Shown: positions 1-10,848 of the stretch, in pieces | Layout: the number at the start of each line of letters is the position of its first letter | Position numbering within the stretch: the stretch's first letter is position 1 | Source of the DNA: Bathynomus jamesi | Taxonomy: Eukaryota > Arthropoda > Malacostraca > Isopoda > Cirolanidae | Direction: 5' to 3' | DNA: 64,000 nt | Assembly (NCBI GenBank): GCA_023014485.1 | Contig: JAJOZX010005623.1 | Span: forward strand, 251,478 to 315,477 | Translations under genes and position numbers: made by a program | Notes under the pieces: generated by a model | Told to the model about the DNA's origin: nothing | The model's database searches: none | The model's input: only the letters and a program-made list of their open reading frames with translations

Positions 1-406
1 TCGTTGGGGTATATGGAAATTGTTGACGCACGCAGTGCAGCGACACTATTGCCAATAATCGAGAAAGTAGTCCGCCCTGGAACAACCATACACAGTGACG
101 AATGGAAAGCATATCGAAACATCGAAAGTGACTTTGGCTATACCCATTATACCGTCAATCATTCTTTAAAATTTGTAGAGTTACTGGTGTGCATACGCAG
201 GCGGTCGAAAGCTACTGGAATAAGCACAAACTAAGAATTAAACGGATGATTGGATGTAAGCGAGAGTTCCTGAACTCGTACCTACAAGAATTTTTGTGGC
301 ATGAACGACACAAATACAATGTTTTCAATGATTTTCGCGACACACTTGCCAGCCAATACCGCTTTAATGAAAGTCTTTTTCCACCCCTCTTAATTTTTAT
401 CCAATA
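1..406 (+). pseudogene. Merlin (ISXO2-like) transposase, C-terminal part, frameshifted
   Basis: Two overlapping frames (4-234 and 189-407) together read as the C-terminal half of an ISXO2/IS1016-like DDE transposase, the eukaryotic Merlin superfamily. The first frame holds the segment ending HSDEWKAY, which carries the second catalytic aspartate. The second frame holds HTQAVESYW, with the catalytic glutamate, followed by the basic stretch and the family's conserved FLWHER tail. A one-base frameshift near 178 separates them. The 5' part lies outside the window, so length and left terminus cannot be judged. No terminal inverted repeat is recognisable right after the stop; a foldback palindrome starts about 25 bp downstream. 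This is an inactive fragment; the family assignment is from motif recognition only. Confidence 0.8.
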
Positions 407-429
407 AATTGTAATAAATGAATTGGATC

Positions 430-621
430 AAGTAAAGATAAGCACCCCAACCTTTTTTAGTTAGCTTTATAAGGCTAACTAACGAAAATATCACGACTTA
501 ACCTAACCAATCGTTAGGTCAACTGTACGCCCTTGACGATTGGTTAGGTTAGGTCGTGATATTTTCGTTAGTTAGCCTTATAAAGCTAACTAAAAAAGGT
601 TGGGGGTGCTTATCTTTACTT
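430..621. repeat. Foldback palindrome, type 1 arms (copy a)
   Basis: A nearly perfect palindrome of about 190 bp. The left arm starts AGTAAAGATAAGCACCCC and is mirrored by the right arm ending GGGGTGCTTATCTTTACT. The inner arm carries TTAGTTAGC/GCTAACTAACGAAAATATCACG, then CTTAACCTAACCAATCG, and the loop is about gtcaactgtacgcccttgac. The same inner module recurs at 1256, 7645, 9777, 21561, 53440, 53748, 57711, 60356 and 62938 with different outer arms. No coding capacity. Terminal inverted repeats without a transposase fit a foldback or MITE element, but I see no convincing target duplication. Confidence 0.85.
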
Positions 622-639
622 GGTCATTTTTGGGAGGGA

Positions 640-1255
640 TTTGCTTTACTAGTGTGACCTGGGAGGGGTTATCTTTACTTGATCCAAAATTAAAAAAGAA
701 AGTTAACAACAGGAGCTCTGGTGGTGGTGCTCGAGGATGAGTCTGTTGACGATGAATGCCAGCTTGTGACATGCCAGCGTGTGATGCAGCAATAAAAAAA
801 AAAAAAAAAAAATGGACTAACACGAACGTAGATGTAGCTCGTAGCGTAAACTAACCCACTTTTTGCTTAACTTTACCTACTTTTTTTACTTTGCATGTCT
901 GTAACTCTCTTTCTTGCATGTTTGTAGTTTGCGTTTGCATAGTATGACTGTGAGTTAAGACTGTGTTTGCATGGTTTGTAAGCGTTCTTATTTTACTTCT
1001 TTTCATCTTTCACCCCTCTCCTATTCTCTCCGACTATTTTTCTGACTTGTCGGCAGTGGCCGGCGGATGATGATGGTGAGTCTTTTTTCTCTTTTTCTGA
1101 ATGAATGTTAACCCACGAGTGATAGGTGTTCCCCTTTACTTAACCCCTTATTCTCTTCTCTTCTCTTAACCCCCTACTCTTTCCTTTCTCTCGGGCTAAC
1201 CTTAGAGTGGATCTCAGGGTCTTTGTTAGTCTTAGCTTCTGTAGATCTGTAGAAC
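640..1255. other. Non-coding stretch with poly(A) run
   Basis: No supported gene. At 668-685 the motif atctttacttgatcc repeats the outer arm of the adjacent palindrome. A 19-A run lies at about 794-812. The remainder is T/C-rich sequence without recognised features. Confidence 0.5.
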
Positions 1256-1303
1256 CTAACCAATCATCAAGGGCGTACAGTTGACCTAACCGGGCATTCA
1301 ATA
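1256..1303. repeat. Fragment of foldback core module (copy b)
   Basis: Contains acctaaccaatcatcaagg, gcgtacagttgacctaacc and gggcattcaat, which match the inner module of the palindromes at 60356-60548 and 7645-7928. Only one arm is present, so it is a truncated copy. Confidence 0.7.
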
Positions 1304-1675
1304 ATTCATTTGCACAAGAAATGAAGGTCAGATTTGAATAAAACACACGAAAATACACCAGAAAAAACTATTCTCACAACAAAATCGACCCGCAGGGGTA
1401 AAACAAATAATTAGCACCATACTATTTCAATCGATTTTAATCGATCCAAAAATTGCTTATATCTCCGTAAATATCAATTTTCACAAGAAATACCATAGAA
1501 GAAAATGGATTCAGATTTAAGTTCTACATAAGAAAAACCGGATCTTGTGGGTTGTTGTATTATATTCCTGAAATGTCTAACGAAATGTTTAATTAATGGG
1601 AAATGTCTAATGCATTAGATATTTCAAAATTCACAAAATTGGGACAATGGACTGTCTAACGAAACGTATACTTCT
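1304..1675. other. No feature seen
   Basis: AT-rich unique-looking sequence without an open frame or repeat that I can support. Confidence 0.4.
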
Positions 1676-1683
1676 GTTTAGAG

Positions 1684-2090
1684 TAGGGCATGGTTAATTA
1701 GTCATTTTTAGGAAAAAGTGATGAATGATGAAATTTTCTAATTAATCAATGATTAACTGATTAAAAATTATTAAAACATAAATACTTCTGAAAAGAGTAA
1801 GAAAGAGCTTTATTGTTTCTGTTGCGTGAGATAAGACCGAAGAAAACATTTTGCTCAAACATTGTTTGCTTTAGTTCAAGAAATCAGGCATGGGCGAATT
1901 AGACAGTTTATACATGCAAAAAGGTACCAAATTCAAATGATACATTACAAAATTGAAGGTAAAATGATGGTGAAATTATGAAGAAAATTAATCATTTCCC
2001 ATCATTTTTCAAAAATATTTTTTGATTAATTAATGATTCAATTCGAAACAATGATTAAATGATTGACTGATTAATCAGAACTATGCCCTA
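1684..2090. mobile_element. hAT-type MITE, 407 bp
   Basis: Imperfect terminal inverted repeats start tagggcatggttaattag and end ctgattaatcagaactatgcccta. The flanks gtttagag (1676-1683) and ggttagag (2091-2098) match at 7 of 8 bases, as expected of an 8-bp hAT target duplication that has aged. The interior is AT-rich with several ATTAATCA-like motifs and codes for nothing. Confidence 0.75.
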
Positions 2091-2098
2091 GGTTAGAG

Positions 2099-3045
2099 TG
2101 TAGTTGTTTCCCCCAAAAATTGCAAACATGGTAAGATCGAAATGCCCATCCTCATGCACCACCATATGGAGATAAATATTTTTCGAGGATATTTTTTAAA
2201 TAAAACACATATTTGAATAATTTGCAAATAAAAATTGTTTTAGAATTTTTTTTTTGTTTTTTAGCTTAAAGAAAAATTTAACTTCTGAATAAGTATTTCT
2301 TTAATTTAAACCCAAAAATGTTTAAATTAAACATACATTATGTTTACTTTTGAATAAAATAACTTTGTTTTACTAAAAAAATTTCTATGTGCATATGGCC
2401 TAGGTTAGGTTAGGTTAAATTAGGTAATCTGACCTAATTTATACAAATCACGATAGAATTCCTTATTTTCATTTAAAATGCAGAATTGCACCTACCTGTA
2501 TTATAAAGTCGAGCTGAAATAAAATAGACTTGAACAGGGTCGAATGTCGACTTTATGAAATTCGATTTTGTTCTTGTAATCCGAATTTTATTATGTGTTG
2601 TCTTAACAGGGTTGAAAATGCTCTCGAAAGACTTCTAAAAGGTAAAAACAACAAAACTTTTATTCTATAGATATTCCGTACTGTAAAATAAAAGTTTAAC
2701 AAGTGAAGCGCTTTTAGTAATAAGTAATTTTTTATTAATTTTAAGAAGTTGAGTCGGATAACTTTTGTAGACAAAGTTTTGGAATGGCAGACTTGAAAGA
2801 TAAAGTTACGTTCTAATATTAACGTAACGAAGAGATTTAACTGTATTAAAACTCTCGGTCCATTAGATATTCCTCCAAATATAATTTAGTGTTAGAGTAC
2901 CGTGCAAAGTACGCTTATTGTTATCTAAGGTCTTTGGAGTAAATACTGTCAACTTCACGTCTTCTTTCAAATGGCTTCGTTTGCATAAAGAGCGATTCCA
3001 AAAGTTTGGAGTTCTTGAAGAAAATTGGAATCCCCCACATTAGGA
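2099..3045. other. AT-rich non-coding sequence with TTAGG-like motif
   Basis: Around 2400-2440 there is cctaggttaggttaggtta followed by tctgacctaattt, a short TTAGG-like run with a partial inverted counterpart. Nothing else is supported; the 73-codon open frame at 2553-2774 on the minus strand looks like chance. Confidence 0.4.
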
Positions 3046-3049
3046 TGGC

Positions 3050-3126
3050 CACAAAGTCCCTTTGCATGAAAAATAAGGGTAACATACAGATATGCTATAA
3101 TTTCACTGCAAAGGGACTTTGTGATC
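3050..3126. repeat. Short inverted-repeat element
   Basis: ccacaaagtccctttgcatg and its inverted counterpart actgcaaagggactttgtg enclose about 30 bp. This is the size of a small hairpin or remnant MITE. No clear target duplication. Confidence 0.6.
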
Positions 3127-3129
3127 ACT

Positions 3130-3915
3130 CTCTATTCCTCAAAAATATTTGCAAAACTAAACATTAATTAAAAAGAAAACCCATATGATGGTTGATTTTC
3201 TTTACGATGTTATGGGTAAAAATAATAGTTTACACTGTTTACATATTACATTCAATGAGATTGATGAGGCTGTTTCTTCGCACACAATTCTTTCATGTTG
3301 GAGATCACTGGTGAAAAATTAAGTCGCAAGTTGTTTTCCATAGCAATAAGCCTTTGGCGATATTGTGATGGTAGTCGCCATTTCGAAACTCCTATCTCAC
3401 AAACGTATGTTGTCGAAAATGGCATCAGGAATTTTAGATCTTTATTTGCGGGTCCTGCATACTCAGTAAATCTTATTATCCAAAAGTCGGTCAGAGATGT
3501 CTGCTTAAACTTTAACTTGAGCTGACCACCAGTAGAAATGTCCTGGAGAGACTCCTGTTCTTATACTGATTAATTACTAAAGCGAATACTTTTCGGAAAC
3601 TCGAATGGGTTCTGAACCTAGGAGTGGTTGTCATTCATTTTTGAGAATTATTCGCGTAACTGAAAGCTCAGTTGTTTCAGGTGTTCAGAAATTCATTCTC
3701 TCATCATGATCGAGATGCATTGAGAAAATCGTGAATTGTTGAGAAACACTCGTGGTCCCTTTTAAATAGCGTCTGCAAAGTTGTATTTTTTTATCACTGC
3801 CTCAGTTTTATCCTGCACATATGAAAGAAGGTTGCCCTCGAGCCTTGTAGTCCAAGGTTAAGCTCGTCAAATCGAGAAATGATGTGCGACAAATAAGATA
3901 ACAGTTGGAGTCATA
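3130..3915. other. No supported gene
   Basis: A 76-codon plus-strand frame at 3295-3525 resembles no family I recognise and has no supporting context. Otherwise featureless. Confidence 0.35.
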
Positions 3916-3919
3916 TATA

Positions 3920-5092
3920 AATGTTATATATAAATGACCTCCACGTTCATCTGATATACTGAACTTCATAATGTTTGCAGATGATACAACTGTCTCTTTT
4001 TCTTGCAAAGATGTTAATATAGCTAAGAATATATTTCATTCAGAATTCACCAGTGTAATGAAATGGTTGACTACCAATAAACTCTTCCTAAATACCAGTA
4101 AAACAAATTTCATGATTTTTACTAATAAAGAAATGTATATCTTGATGAACTTAATGTTAATGAAATCACCATAAAGGAGTGTATTGTAACAAAATTTCTT
4201 GGTGTAATGCTAGATAAGAATTTGCAATGCAGTAATCATGTAAATTATATCGCGAAAAAGATTTCAAGGAGCGTTGCTATAATGTTTAAACTTAGAAATG
4301 TAGTCCCTAAACAGGTTTTATTGACTCTTTATCATACTCTTGTTCTTCCTTATATACTGTAACATACTGCACCCTTGTTTGGGGAAACTCCGCTAACAAC
4401 GCATTAAATGGTATCTTTGTCGTCCAAAAACGAGCAATAAGGTTATTATCTGATGCTGATTTCCTTGATCACTCTAGTGCATTATTTAAAGAGCTAAACC
4501 TACTAAAGCTCAACGATATAACCAAACTGGCACATTTTATTTTTATTTACAAGTGTAAGAACAAAATCATTAATTTACAATGGGTAAATAGATATTTTGT
4601 AACTCATCAAGAAATCCACTCGTATTAGACCAGAAATAGATCAAAGATTGTTATACCTCAATTTAGATTGTCTTCATCTCAAAAACTACCCATTTTCATT
4701 GGATTGAAACTATGGAATGACTTGCATGCCAATATAAAAAATATTGTGAATGTAAATTCGTTTAAAACCAAGTTGAAATCCCGATTAATAATGGCATACT
4801 AACAAAAATCTAGGATTAATGTCCACTAATATTGTTTAATATTGTCCATTAATATTGTTTAATATTGTAATACATGTTTTAACTAATTAATAATTACTTA
4901 CTTATTTATTTATTATTATAATTTATAACAACTAGCTACTTATTTTCAATAAGAGCCCAGTAAAGCCTAAAGCTTAAGGGCCAAATTAAATAAAAATAAA
5001 TAGTCGAGCTTCACAATTATTCATGTCATTGTAAATTGAAAAAATTATTTATTTTATTATTATTAATAAAGGTTATTCTATCTATTCTATCT
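3920..5092 (+). pseudogene. 5'-truncated LINE (Jockey/CR1-like), RT C-terminus and 3'UTR, copy 1
   Basis: Reading frames contain the reverse transcriptase catalytic box (MFADDTTVSF, about 3971-4000), then KWL..NK.FLN..KTNFMIF, and after frame changes the downstream RT/thumb region (FLGVMLDKNLQ, KISRSVAIMFKLRN). The remainder is 3'UTR ending in ...aataaaggttattctatc. The same sequence occurs as a longer minus-strand copy at 31005-33715, which fixes the boundaries: this copy starts abruptly inside the RT domain, as 5'-truncated LINE insertions do. Several frame changes and a stop in the thumb region show that it is dead. Clade assignment within the Jockey/CR1 group is uncertain. Confidence 0.85.
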
Positions 5093-5124
5093 ACTGTCTT
5101 CAAAGAATGAAGAAAGCGAGAATG

Positions 5125-6055
5125 AGTGCTCTTTAAAAAGCGAAGATTTTAAAGCAAAGATCATAAAAGACGAGTAAGGACTGACAGCGTACCTCATTAT
5201 GTAAAAGAAGACTTTGATTCTTACTTCTCATCTCATCACAAAGAGCTGAAAAGGTCTTTGAATTCAATGGTCGAGCCTTTATGGCATTAACTATCTTCAC
5301 GGCCTCGTTAAGCATACGCTTGAAATCACCCATTTTGTATCTTTTGCAACGTCTGGTATCCTAACCACGATTCATTGAACTTTCCCATCATCGACTTGGC
5401 CCCATCAGCAGAAATGCTTACACAAATTGCCCAATGCCATTCTCACTCATGAAGCTGTCAAACATTCTAGAAATGTTTTCTGTTGTGCGAGTGGTCAGGG
5501 GTCAACAAAAAAAAGTGTCTTAATGAACGGAACCTATATGATCATAACGCAAGTAAAGCATCAACTGCGTCAAGCCTGCTACGTCCGTTGACTCGTAGAG
5601 TGTAATAGCGACAACTTTTGACGTGCTCCACAAATTGTTGAAGAACATTGTTTGCCATGTCAGTAATACGACGCCAAACAGTATTGTTTGAACTAAGAAA
5701 CTGTATCTAAAATCTTCATGGGTTTTTCTTCTAGAATTACATTAACTGCGTCCTTTGCAACTGGTAGAATAAGTTCTTTAACAATTGTATGCGCCTTCCC
5801 AGCCTTAACAACTCAGCAGCTAACGGGGTAAGACGTTTCAAGTGCGTTTTTCTTGTTATCAGAAGCTACAGAGCAGCATAACTGTTTTATTTTTTGTAAA
5901 TTCATTTAATTTACGTTTGAAAAATTTGAGTGATTTATCTTTATACTCTTCATGGTTCGTTTCTAAGTTCTGGCGAAGAAGAGAAGGTTTGAGGCAATGG
6001 TTTGATAAAACTTTACTGCACAAGACACATTGTGGTTGTGCATATTAAGATCGCG
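5125..6055 (-). pseudogene. SCAND3/ZBED5-type hAT transposase relic
   Basis: Translating the minus strand in three frames gives successive pieces of one protein: a BED-finger-like segment (PQCVLCSKVLSN, KDKSLKFFKRKL, near 6040-5890), then a block with SSNNTVWRRITDMANNVL (near 5700-5640), then a serine- and DGA-containing block (CVSISADGAKSMMGKF, near 5430-5370), and finally ILNEAVKIVNAIKARPLNS-like sequence with LLLHNEVR (5333-5133). That order and these motifs are those of the SCAND3/ZBED5/FAM200 class of hAT-derived transposases. The dimerisation region is missing, stops and frameshifts are frequent, and I could not define ends. An old transposon fossil. Confidence 0.75.
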
Positions 6056-6059
6056 AATA

Positions 6060-6390
6060 CAAGTCATGCCCATATATAGGTACTGTATATGTCATAGTAC
6101 TTACACATTTTAATGGGTGCCCTCTCTTCTGGAATTGGGGAATTGAAGACCACACGGAATCTGTTGCACCGGTGCTCGCGACGTCATTACAAGCAGACGA
6201 AGCGGGTGTTTGTATGCTGAGCAACTAGTCTGCGGCTGATCACTATCTTTCTCAAATTTTTTCCACTGTACTTGTCTTAAACCAACGATCTATATTTCAC
6301 GTTATTCATTATTCAAAAAGTTTTAGAATTTTTAAAAATTAAGGCTCCACTTATTAATAAACAAATCATTTAAACTTGATAATAACAGAT
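6060..6390. other. No feature seen
   Basis: Non-coding; a slightly GC-richer patch at about 6150-6240 may be the 5' flank of the adjacent hAT relic, but this cannot be shown. Confidence 0.3.
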
Positions 6391-6395
6391 ATAAA

Positions 6396-7041
6396 GGGTG
6401 TCCCAGAAGTCTTGGAGGGGTTTTATTTGGTTATAACTTTTCTTTTTTGCTGCGATTAATGAAAATGGAATCCTGGACAGTGCAACAAAGAGTGGCTATT
6501 GTGGAACTTTATTTGACAAACAACTCTTCCATTGTTGCCGCTCAAAGAGCTTTTCGATTAAAATTCAACACACGTTCTGCTCTTTCTGATCGAGCTATTC
6601 GACGGTACGTCGCTAAATTTCGTATGGGAAAGGGGCAGGGAGACGAACCACGGACTGGGCGTCCTCGGACAAGCCGAAGTCCAACTCAGGTTGAGATGGT
6701 TCGTGAAAGCATTGAGGAAAATCCACATCAGTCCGACGACGTAGCCAGGAATTAAACATTTCAAGAAGTTCCTTACATCGAATTTTAAGAGAGGATATCA
6801 CTCTTTACCCGTACAAAATTCAAATTGCTCAAGAAATTAAACCACAAGATCATCAGAGTCGGATAACGTACGCTAATGCGATTTTAGATTTATGCAATAA
6901 AAATGAAGATTTCACCAGATATTAAATTTGTAATTAAAATCGCAATAAATATATTTTCAAGTGTTACAAACCTTTTTTATTTGATCCCCAAACAAAAACG
7001 TTATAGCCAAATAAAACCCCTCCAAGACTTCTGGGACACCC
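6396..7041 (+). mobile_element. Mariner-like element, internally deleted, with long TIRs
   Basis: Terminal inverted repeats of about 42 bp begin gggtgtcccagaagtcttgg and end ccaagacttctgggacaccc. They enclose the N-terminal part of a mariner-like transposase and then 3' sequence, so most of the catalytic domain has been deleted. I could not define a TA duplication right at the ends. Probably mobilised only in trans, if at all. Confidence 0.85.
6447..6895 (+). pseudogene. N-terminal fragment of mariner-like transposase (DUF4817-type HTH)
   Basis: Codons from 6462 read MESWTVQQRVAIVELYLTNN, a helix-turn-helix of the DUF4817 type, followed by SDRAIRRYVAKFRMG and the linker GRPRTSR. A frameshift near 6740 moves the frame into RSQELNISRSSLHRIL and YPYKIQIAQEIK, the second helix-turn-helix region. 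The sequence stops shortly after NEDF, where a full-length transposase would continue into the DDE domain. It therefore keeps DNA-binding helices but no catalytic core. Confidence 0.8.
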
Positions 7042-7086
7042 GCAATAGAGGTTTTATCCGTTCCTTGATCATATGGTATTGTAGAG

Positions 7087-7289
7087 TAGTGCTTCTTAAC
7101 CTTTTTTATGTAACGGCACATCTTCTAGTTAGCTCGACCCTCGCGGCACACCGAACCGAATTTTAGCAAGTTGTTGTGTAGTTTAGAAAATAGTAGCTTG
7201 AAATTAGTAAAATATAATGATGTAGCTTATTTTCCTCTAATTACGACACATTAGGGACTTTGTCACGGAACACCGGTTGCGAAGCACTG
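7087..7289. mobile_element. hAT MITE, 203 bp, perfect 8-bp TSD
   Basis: Ends tagtgcttcttaaccttttt and the inverted ...ccggttgcgaagcactg. The flanking octamer ttgtagag occurs at 7079-7086 and again at 7290-7297, a perfect 8-bp duplication. No coding capacity. Confidence 0.9.
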
Positions 7290-7297
7290 TTGTAGAG

Positions 7298-7640
7298 TAT
7301 AACTAGAGTTATCGGCCTTAAAGCTGAATAAATGCTACTGTGGCTGGCTCATGTACAAGATATTGGAAACTGTAAATCATAAATCACAATATCAGAAAAA
7401 ACTTAAGGAAATACGTTGGCAGCTTACCTTTTTCTATATGCGCTGGCTGGAAAATGAGTCATAGTCATAGGCACAGTGTGGAATAAGACTTTTCTCACTC
7501 TCTCGCGTAACCCACATTGGGAATCGATGGTATAATCAAACAGATGTTTGGTCCTTTATCATTCCAGAAACATATATTACATTTATTCATTTAATTAATT
7601 AATTGCACTATATTTCTATATACAAATATTGTGTTATATC
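7298..7640. other. No feature seen
   Basis: AT-rich sequence between a MITE and a foldback palindrome; nothing supported. Confidence 0.3.
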
Positions 7641-7644
7641 TTTT

Positions 7645-7928
7645 GGTACTTTCCTGTTATCCCAGACGCCAGACTTTTTGCCAGTTGCCAGACCTCAATT
7701 TTGACAGAATATTTTCGTTAAAACTAACGGAAATATCACGACTTAACCTAACCAATTAATTATCAAGGGCGTACAGTTTACCTAACCGGGCATTCAATTA
7801 ACCTAATTAGTTGGTAGGGTTAGGTTAAGTCGTGATATATTCGTTAGTTTTAACGAAAATATTCTGTATCAAAATTGAAGTCTGGTAACTGGCAAAAAGT
7901 CTGGGGTCCGGGATAACAGGACGGTACC
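7645..7928. repeat. Foldback palindrome, type 2 arms (copy c)
   Basis: The outer arm ggtactttcctgttatccc is mirrored by gggataacaggacggtacc, continuing inward through ...CCAGACTTTTTGCCAG... to the shared inner arm TTTTGACAGAATATTTTCG. The centre holds CTTAACCTAACCAAT, atcaagggcgtacagttt and cctaaccgggcattcaat. Overall about 284 bp. The outermost 50 bp of the arms are not found in any other palindrome here. Confidence 0.85.
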
Positions 7929-7929
7929 T

Positions 7930-8970
7930 CTCTTTTTATTAATTTTATAACTTCATATATTTTTTTTATGCAGGGAGGAGGGGCCAAGGGCGAATGCTCA
8001 CAAAAGCGCCCCCCTCCCCAATAGAAGAAGAAGAGAACCGAACCAGGGTTTTGGAGATGCCTAGATGCTCTGCATTTGAAAAATTGGAGGTCATAGACAG
8101 AGGGAAAGATGGATTGAGGAAGATTGTTCCAGAGTTCACCGGTTGAATAAATAAAAGATTGAAAATATCGATTAACTCTTACGTTAGAGAGTTGGACAGA
8201 AAAAGAATGAGAAAGTGTCGAAAGTTTGGTGCTGTGTGCTCTCCTTAAAGGAGGAGGCATGCAGTTAGAGAGTTCAGAAGAGCAGTGTCCGTTATAATAG
8301 CGATAGTAAAGAGGGCGTGAGGCAACACTGCGGCGAAGAGAGAGGGATTGAAGACAGTCAGTAAGAGGCAGGGAATTCATGAGACGAAGGGCCTTTGATT
8401 CCACCCGGTCAAGTACGGCTGTCTGGGTTGAGCCACCCCACACATGAGAAGCATACTCCATATAGGGGCGGACAAGACCCCTGTACAGAGACAGCAACTG
8501 AGTTGGGGGGTGAAGAAACTGGGGAGGAGGTACAGCATACCTAACCTCGTAGCAGCTGTTTCGAAAATAGAGTATATGTGATCTTTCCAGGAAAGGTCAC
8601 AAGAAAAGGAAACGCCATGAATGTTAAGAGAAGAGGAAGGAATAAGTTGTTATTGAAGGTAAGGGGATAGCCGTGCGGAAGATTGTGACGCGTAGACAGA
8701 TGAAGGAACTGAGTTTTTGAGGTATTGAAAACCACAAGGTTTTCTCTGCCCCAATCAGAAATACCAGAAAGATGAAAGGTCAGGTGTTCCACAGCCGTCC
8801 TACGCTTTGGGAAGCGGGTGGAGAAGTGAAGAGTGGAATCATCGGCATGGGAGTGAATAGGACAGGAAGTGCGAATTAAAAGATCATTAATAAATAAAAG
8901 GAAAAGAGTGGGTGACAGGACAGAACCCCGAGGAACACCACTCTTAATAGCTTCGCGCAATAGCAAAAGT
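7930..8970 (-). pseudogene. LINE fragment (Jockey-like), RT to C-terminus
   Basis: The minus strand reads, in order, SGVPRGSVLSPTLFLLFIND, the catalytic HADDSTLHF box (about 8860-8835), KTQFLHLS, and after a frame change LYRGLVRPYMEYASHVWGG, ALRLMNS and a C-terminal LWNNLPQSIFP block (8497-about 8090). These are the palm, thumb and C-terminal segments of non-LTR retrotransposon polymerases, well known in arthropods. It is truncated upstream of the RT palm and frameshifted near 8520. It differs from the LINE families at 3920/31005 and 34007/48005. The downstream end abuts the foldback palindrome at 7928. Confidence 0.85.
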
Positions 8971-8974
8971 TTCA

Positions 8975-9565
8975 CCAAAATTCCGAAGATAGAAACTAAA
9001 ATCTGAAAATTCCCAGTAAATAAACTCAAAATTAAATTAGAAAGTTTTAAACACTCTCCGAAGCCAGTGGGACCTCGCCGGTATAAAAATAACAATGCAT
9101 TAATTGTTGCAACTAAAGAAAAACCAACTGCAAACAATGAAAAACCTTGAACTCTCTGTTTTTTATTATGTACATAATGTATGTATATTTTTTATTCACG
9201 CACAAACCGTGTTGTTTTTTTTGTCGGGGGGGGGACGTCCACAAAAAAAATCAAACCTCAATTTTTCAAAAAGGGGTTTTTCTTCTTTTCATTTGTTTTT
9301 ATACTTTTCAAGTTGAACTTCAAAATGAACACTTGAATATGGACGTAAAAGAATAACATGATTTAAAACTTTTTATTTTCCATTAAAAAGGAAACTAATT
9401 GGTCTCAATTTCAACGGCAAAATGCATCCTTTGTTCTCCAATTCTTTTATAAGAGAAGTTGTAAACAGTGGTGCATACAACTCTATTATTCTAACTTTTT
9501 TAGGCAAACACACACCCACACTCACCTTATTTACTTATTTCCGACGAGGACACAATTTTTGTATC
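8975..9565. other. No supported gene
   Basis: AT-rich sequence with a T8/G9 run at about 9212-9232. Open frames on either strand have no recognisable domain. Confidence 0.35.
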
Positions 9566-9567
9566 TG

Positions 9568-9569
<2 letters not shown>

Positions 9570-9621
<52 letters not shown>
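9570..9621. repeat. (AT)n microsatellite
   Basis: About 26 uninterrupted AT units. Confidence 0.95.
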
Positions 9622-9622
<1 letters not shown>

Positions 9623-9776
9623 CGTCATTACAATCGAGGAAATTTGTGCGTAACTATTATTATTTATACTAGCCGAAAACCCGCCCTTCGTGCGGGTGGC
9701 AAAAATATCCCAGCCGACGGTGGAATATTTTCGAAGACTGTTATTAGTTAGGTTAATTGAATGCCCGGTTAGGTTA

Positions 9777-9882
9777 ATTGTACGCCCTTGACGATTGGTT
9801 AGGTTAAGTCGTGATATTTTGGTTAAAGCTAACGAAAATATCACGACTTAACCTAACCAATCGTCAAGGGCGTACAGTTGAC
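9777..9882. repeat. Foldback palindrome with reversed polarity (copy d)
   Basis: Arms run attgtacgcccttgacgatt, GGTTAGGTTAAGTCGTGATA, then a small centre (ttttggttaaagctaacgaaa) and the mirror image ending caagggcgtacagttga. The GGGCGTACAG module is outside and the TTCGTTAGTT module is the centre, the opposite of copies a and f. A related upstream stretch (9750-9776) adds gaatgcccggttagg. Directly followed by a (CA)n tract. Confidence 0.85.

Positions 9883-9884
<2 letters not shown>

Positions 9885-9913
<29 letters not shown>
9885..9913. repeat. (CA)n microsatellite
   Basis: About 14 CA units at the edge of the palindrome. Confidence 0.9.
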
Positions 9914-9915
<2 letters not shown>

Positions 9916-9997
9916 GTGTCCTTTTATTATTATATTATTATAGATAGACTTTTTAAAATTATAATTAAAAGTAGAATTCATTACGCCTTTTTCTAAT

Positions 9998-10088
9998 GCA
10001 TTAAAATACAAATATCGCCCATATTAAAATACAAATATCGCCCATATATATATATATATATATATAATATATATAATATATATATATA
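9998..10088. repeat. Short direct repeat plus (AT)n tract
   Basis: Two copies of ttaaaatacaaatatcgccc (period 25) followed by an interrupted AT tract. Confidence 0.8.
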
Positions 10089-10257
10089 AGAATCTTCTTC
10101 TCTTTTCGAGCGTGACCGACTGACAGACATTCCTGGGTGTTTATATTAATAATCCACTTGACATTTTAGATAAATCCGAGCTTGAAATGTTGTTACAGAA
10201 CGAAAGAAATCGTACATACGAAACTATTGTGTAGGTTATAGGCAGAGATGGGCAAGA

Positions 10258-10420
10258 TCACCAACTTTGGTGATCTTGAAGATCAAGATCAGATCACCAG
10301 AAAAATGTGATCTTGAAGATCAAGATCAGATCACCAGAAAAATGTGATCTTGAAGATCCAGATCAAGATCGTGATCTTGAAGATCACTTTTCAAGATCAC
10401 TTTTTAAGATCACTTTTATA
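10258..10420. repeat. Left subterminal GATCTTGAAGATC repeats of hAT element
   Basis: Multiple overlapping copies of gatcttgaagatcaagatc, each partly self-complementary. Mirrored at the other end of the element; probable transposase-binding clusters. Confidence 0.8.
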
Positions 10421-10848
10421 TGAATTGAAAAAAGTTGTACTCTTGTAGAGTAAACAAAAACAAATTATTTTGTTAATCACTCCTGAAAAGTATCACTCCT
10501 AATACTCCCCTGAGGGCTGAGGCAATACAAGCATCGCATCCTACCCATGTCACCTGATCTAAACAACGGGGATTGACGATTCCCCTTTCAGTTTTTCAGG
10601 TGGTACTTAAAACTTAGTATTATCATAACTTATCAGCAAAGAAAAAACTATTAAATGACCTACATATAGTTTTTAGTTCTATTTTTCTCAATTCTCATTT
10701 CACCAGGTCCATAACCCATATCAATGAATGGTCAGCATATATAAGTAAACATTTTTTACATAGAATTTAATTTTACAGTTTTACTGCAGTACGCAATTAC
10801 TGACAATATAAGGGTAAAAACCGCAAGTTAAGACTGTTAATTTAATGT

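Noticed and set aside
590..823. 77-codon minus frame beginning MLVHFFFFFFIAAS
   Set aside because: It runs through a poly(A) tract and the palindrome arm; no domain and no context.
9422..9844. Open frames ending in long YIYIYI runs (also at 19531, 33795, 51368, 53034 and others)
   Set aside because: These are translations of (AT)n microsatellites, not proteins.
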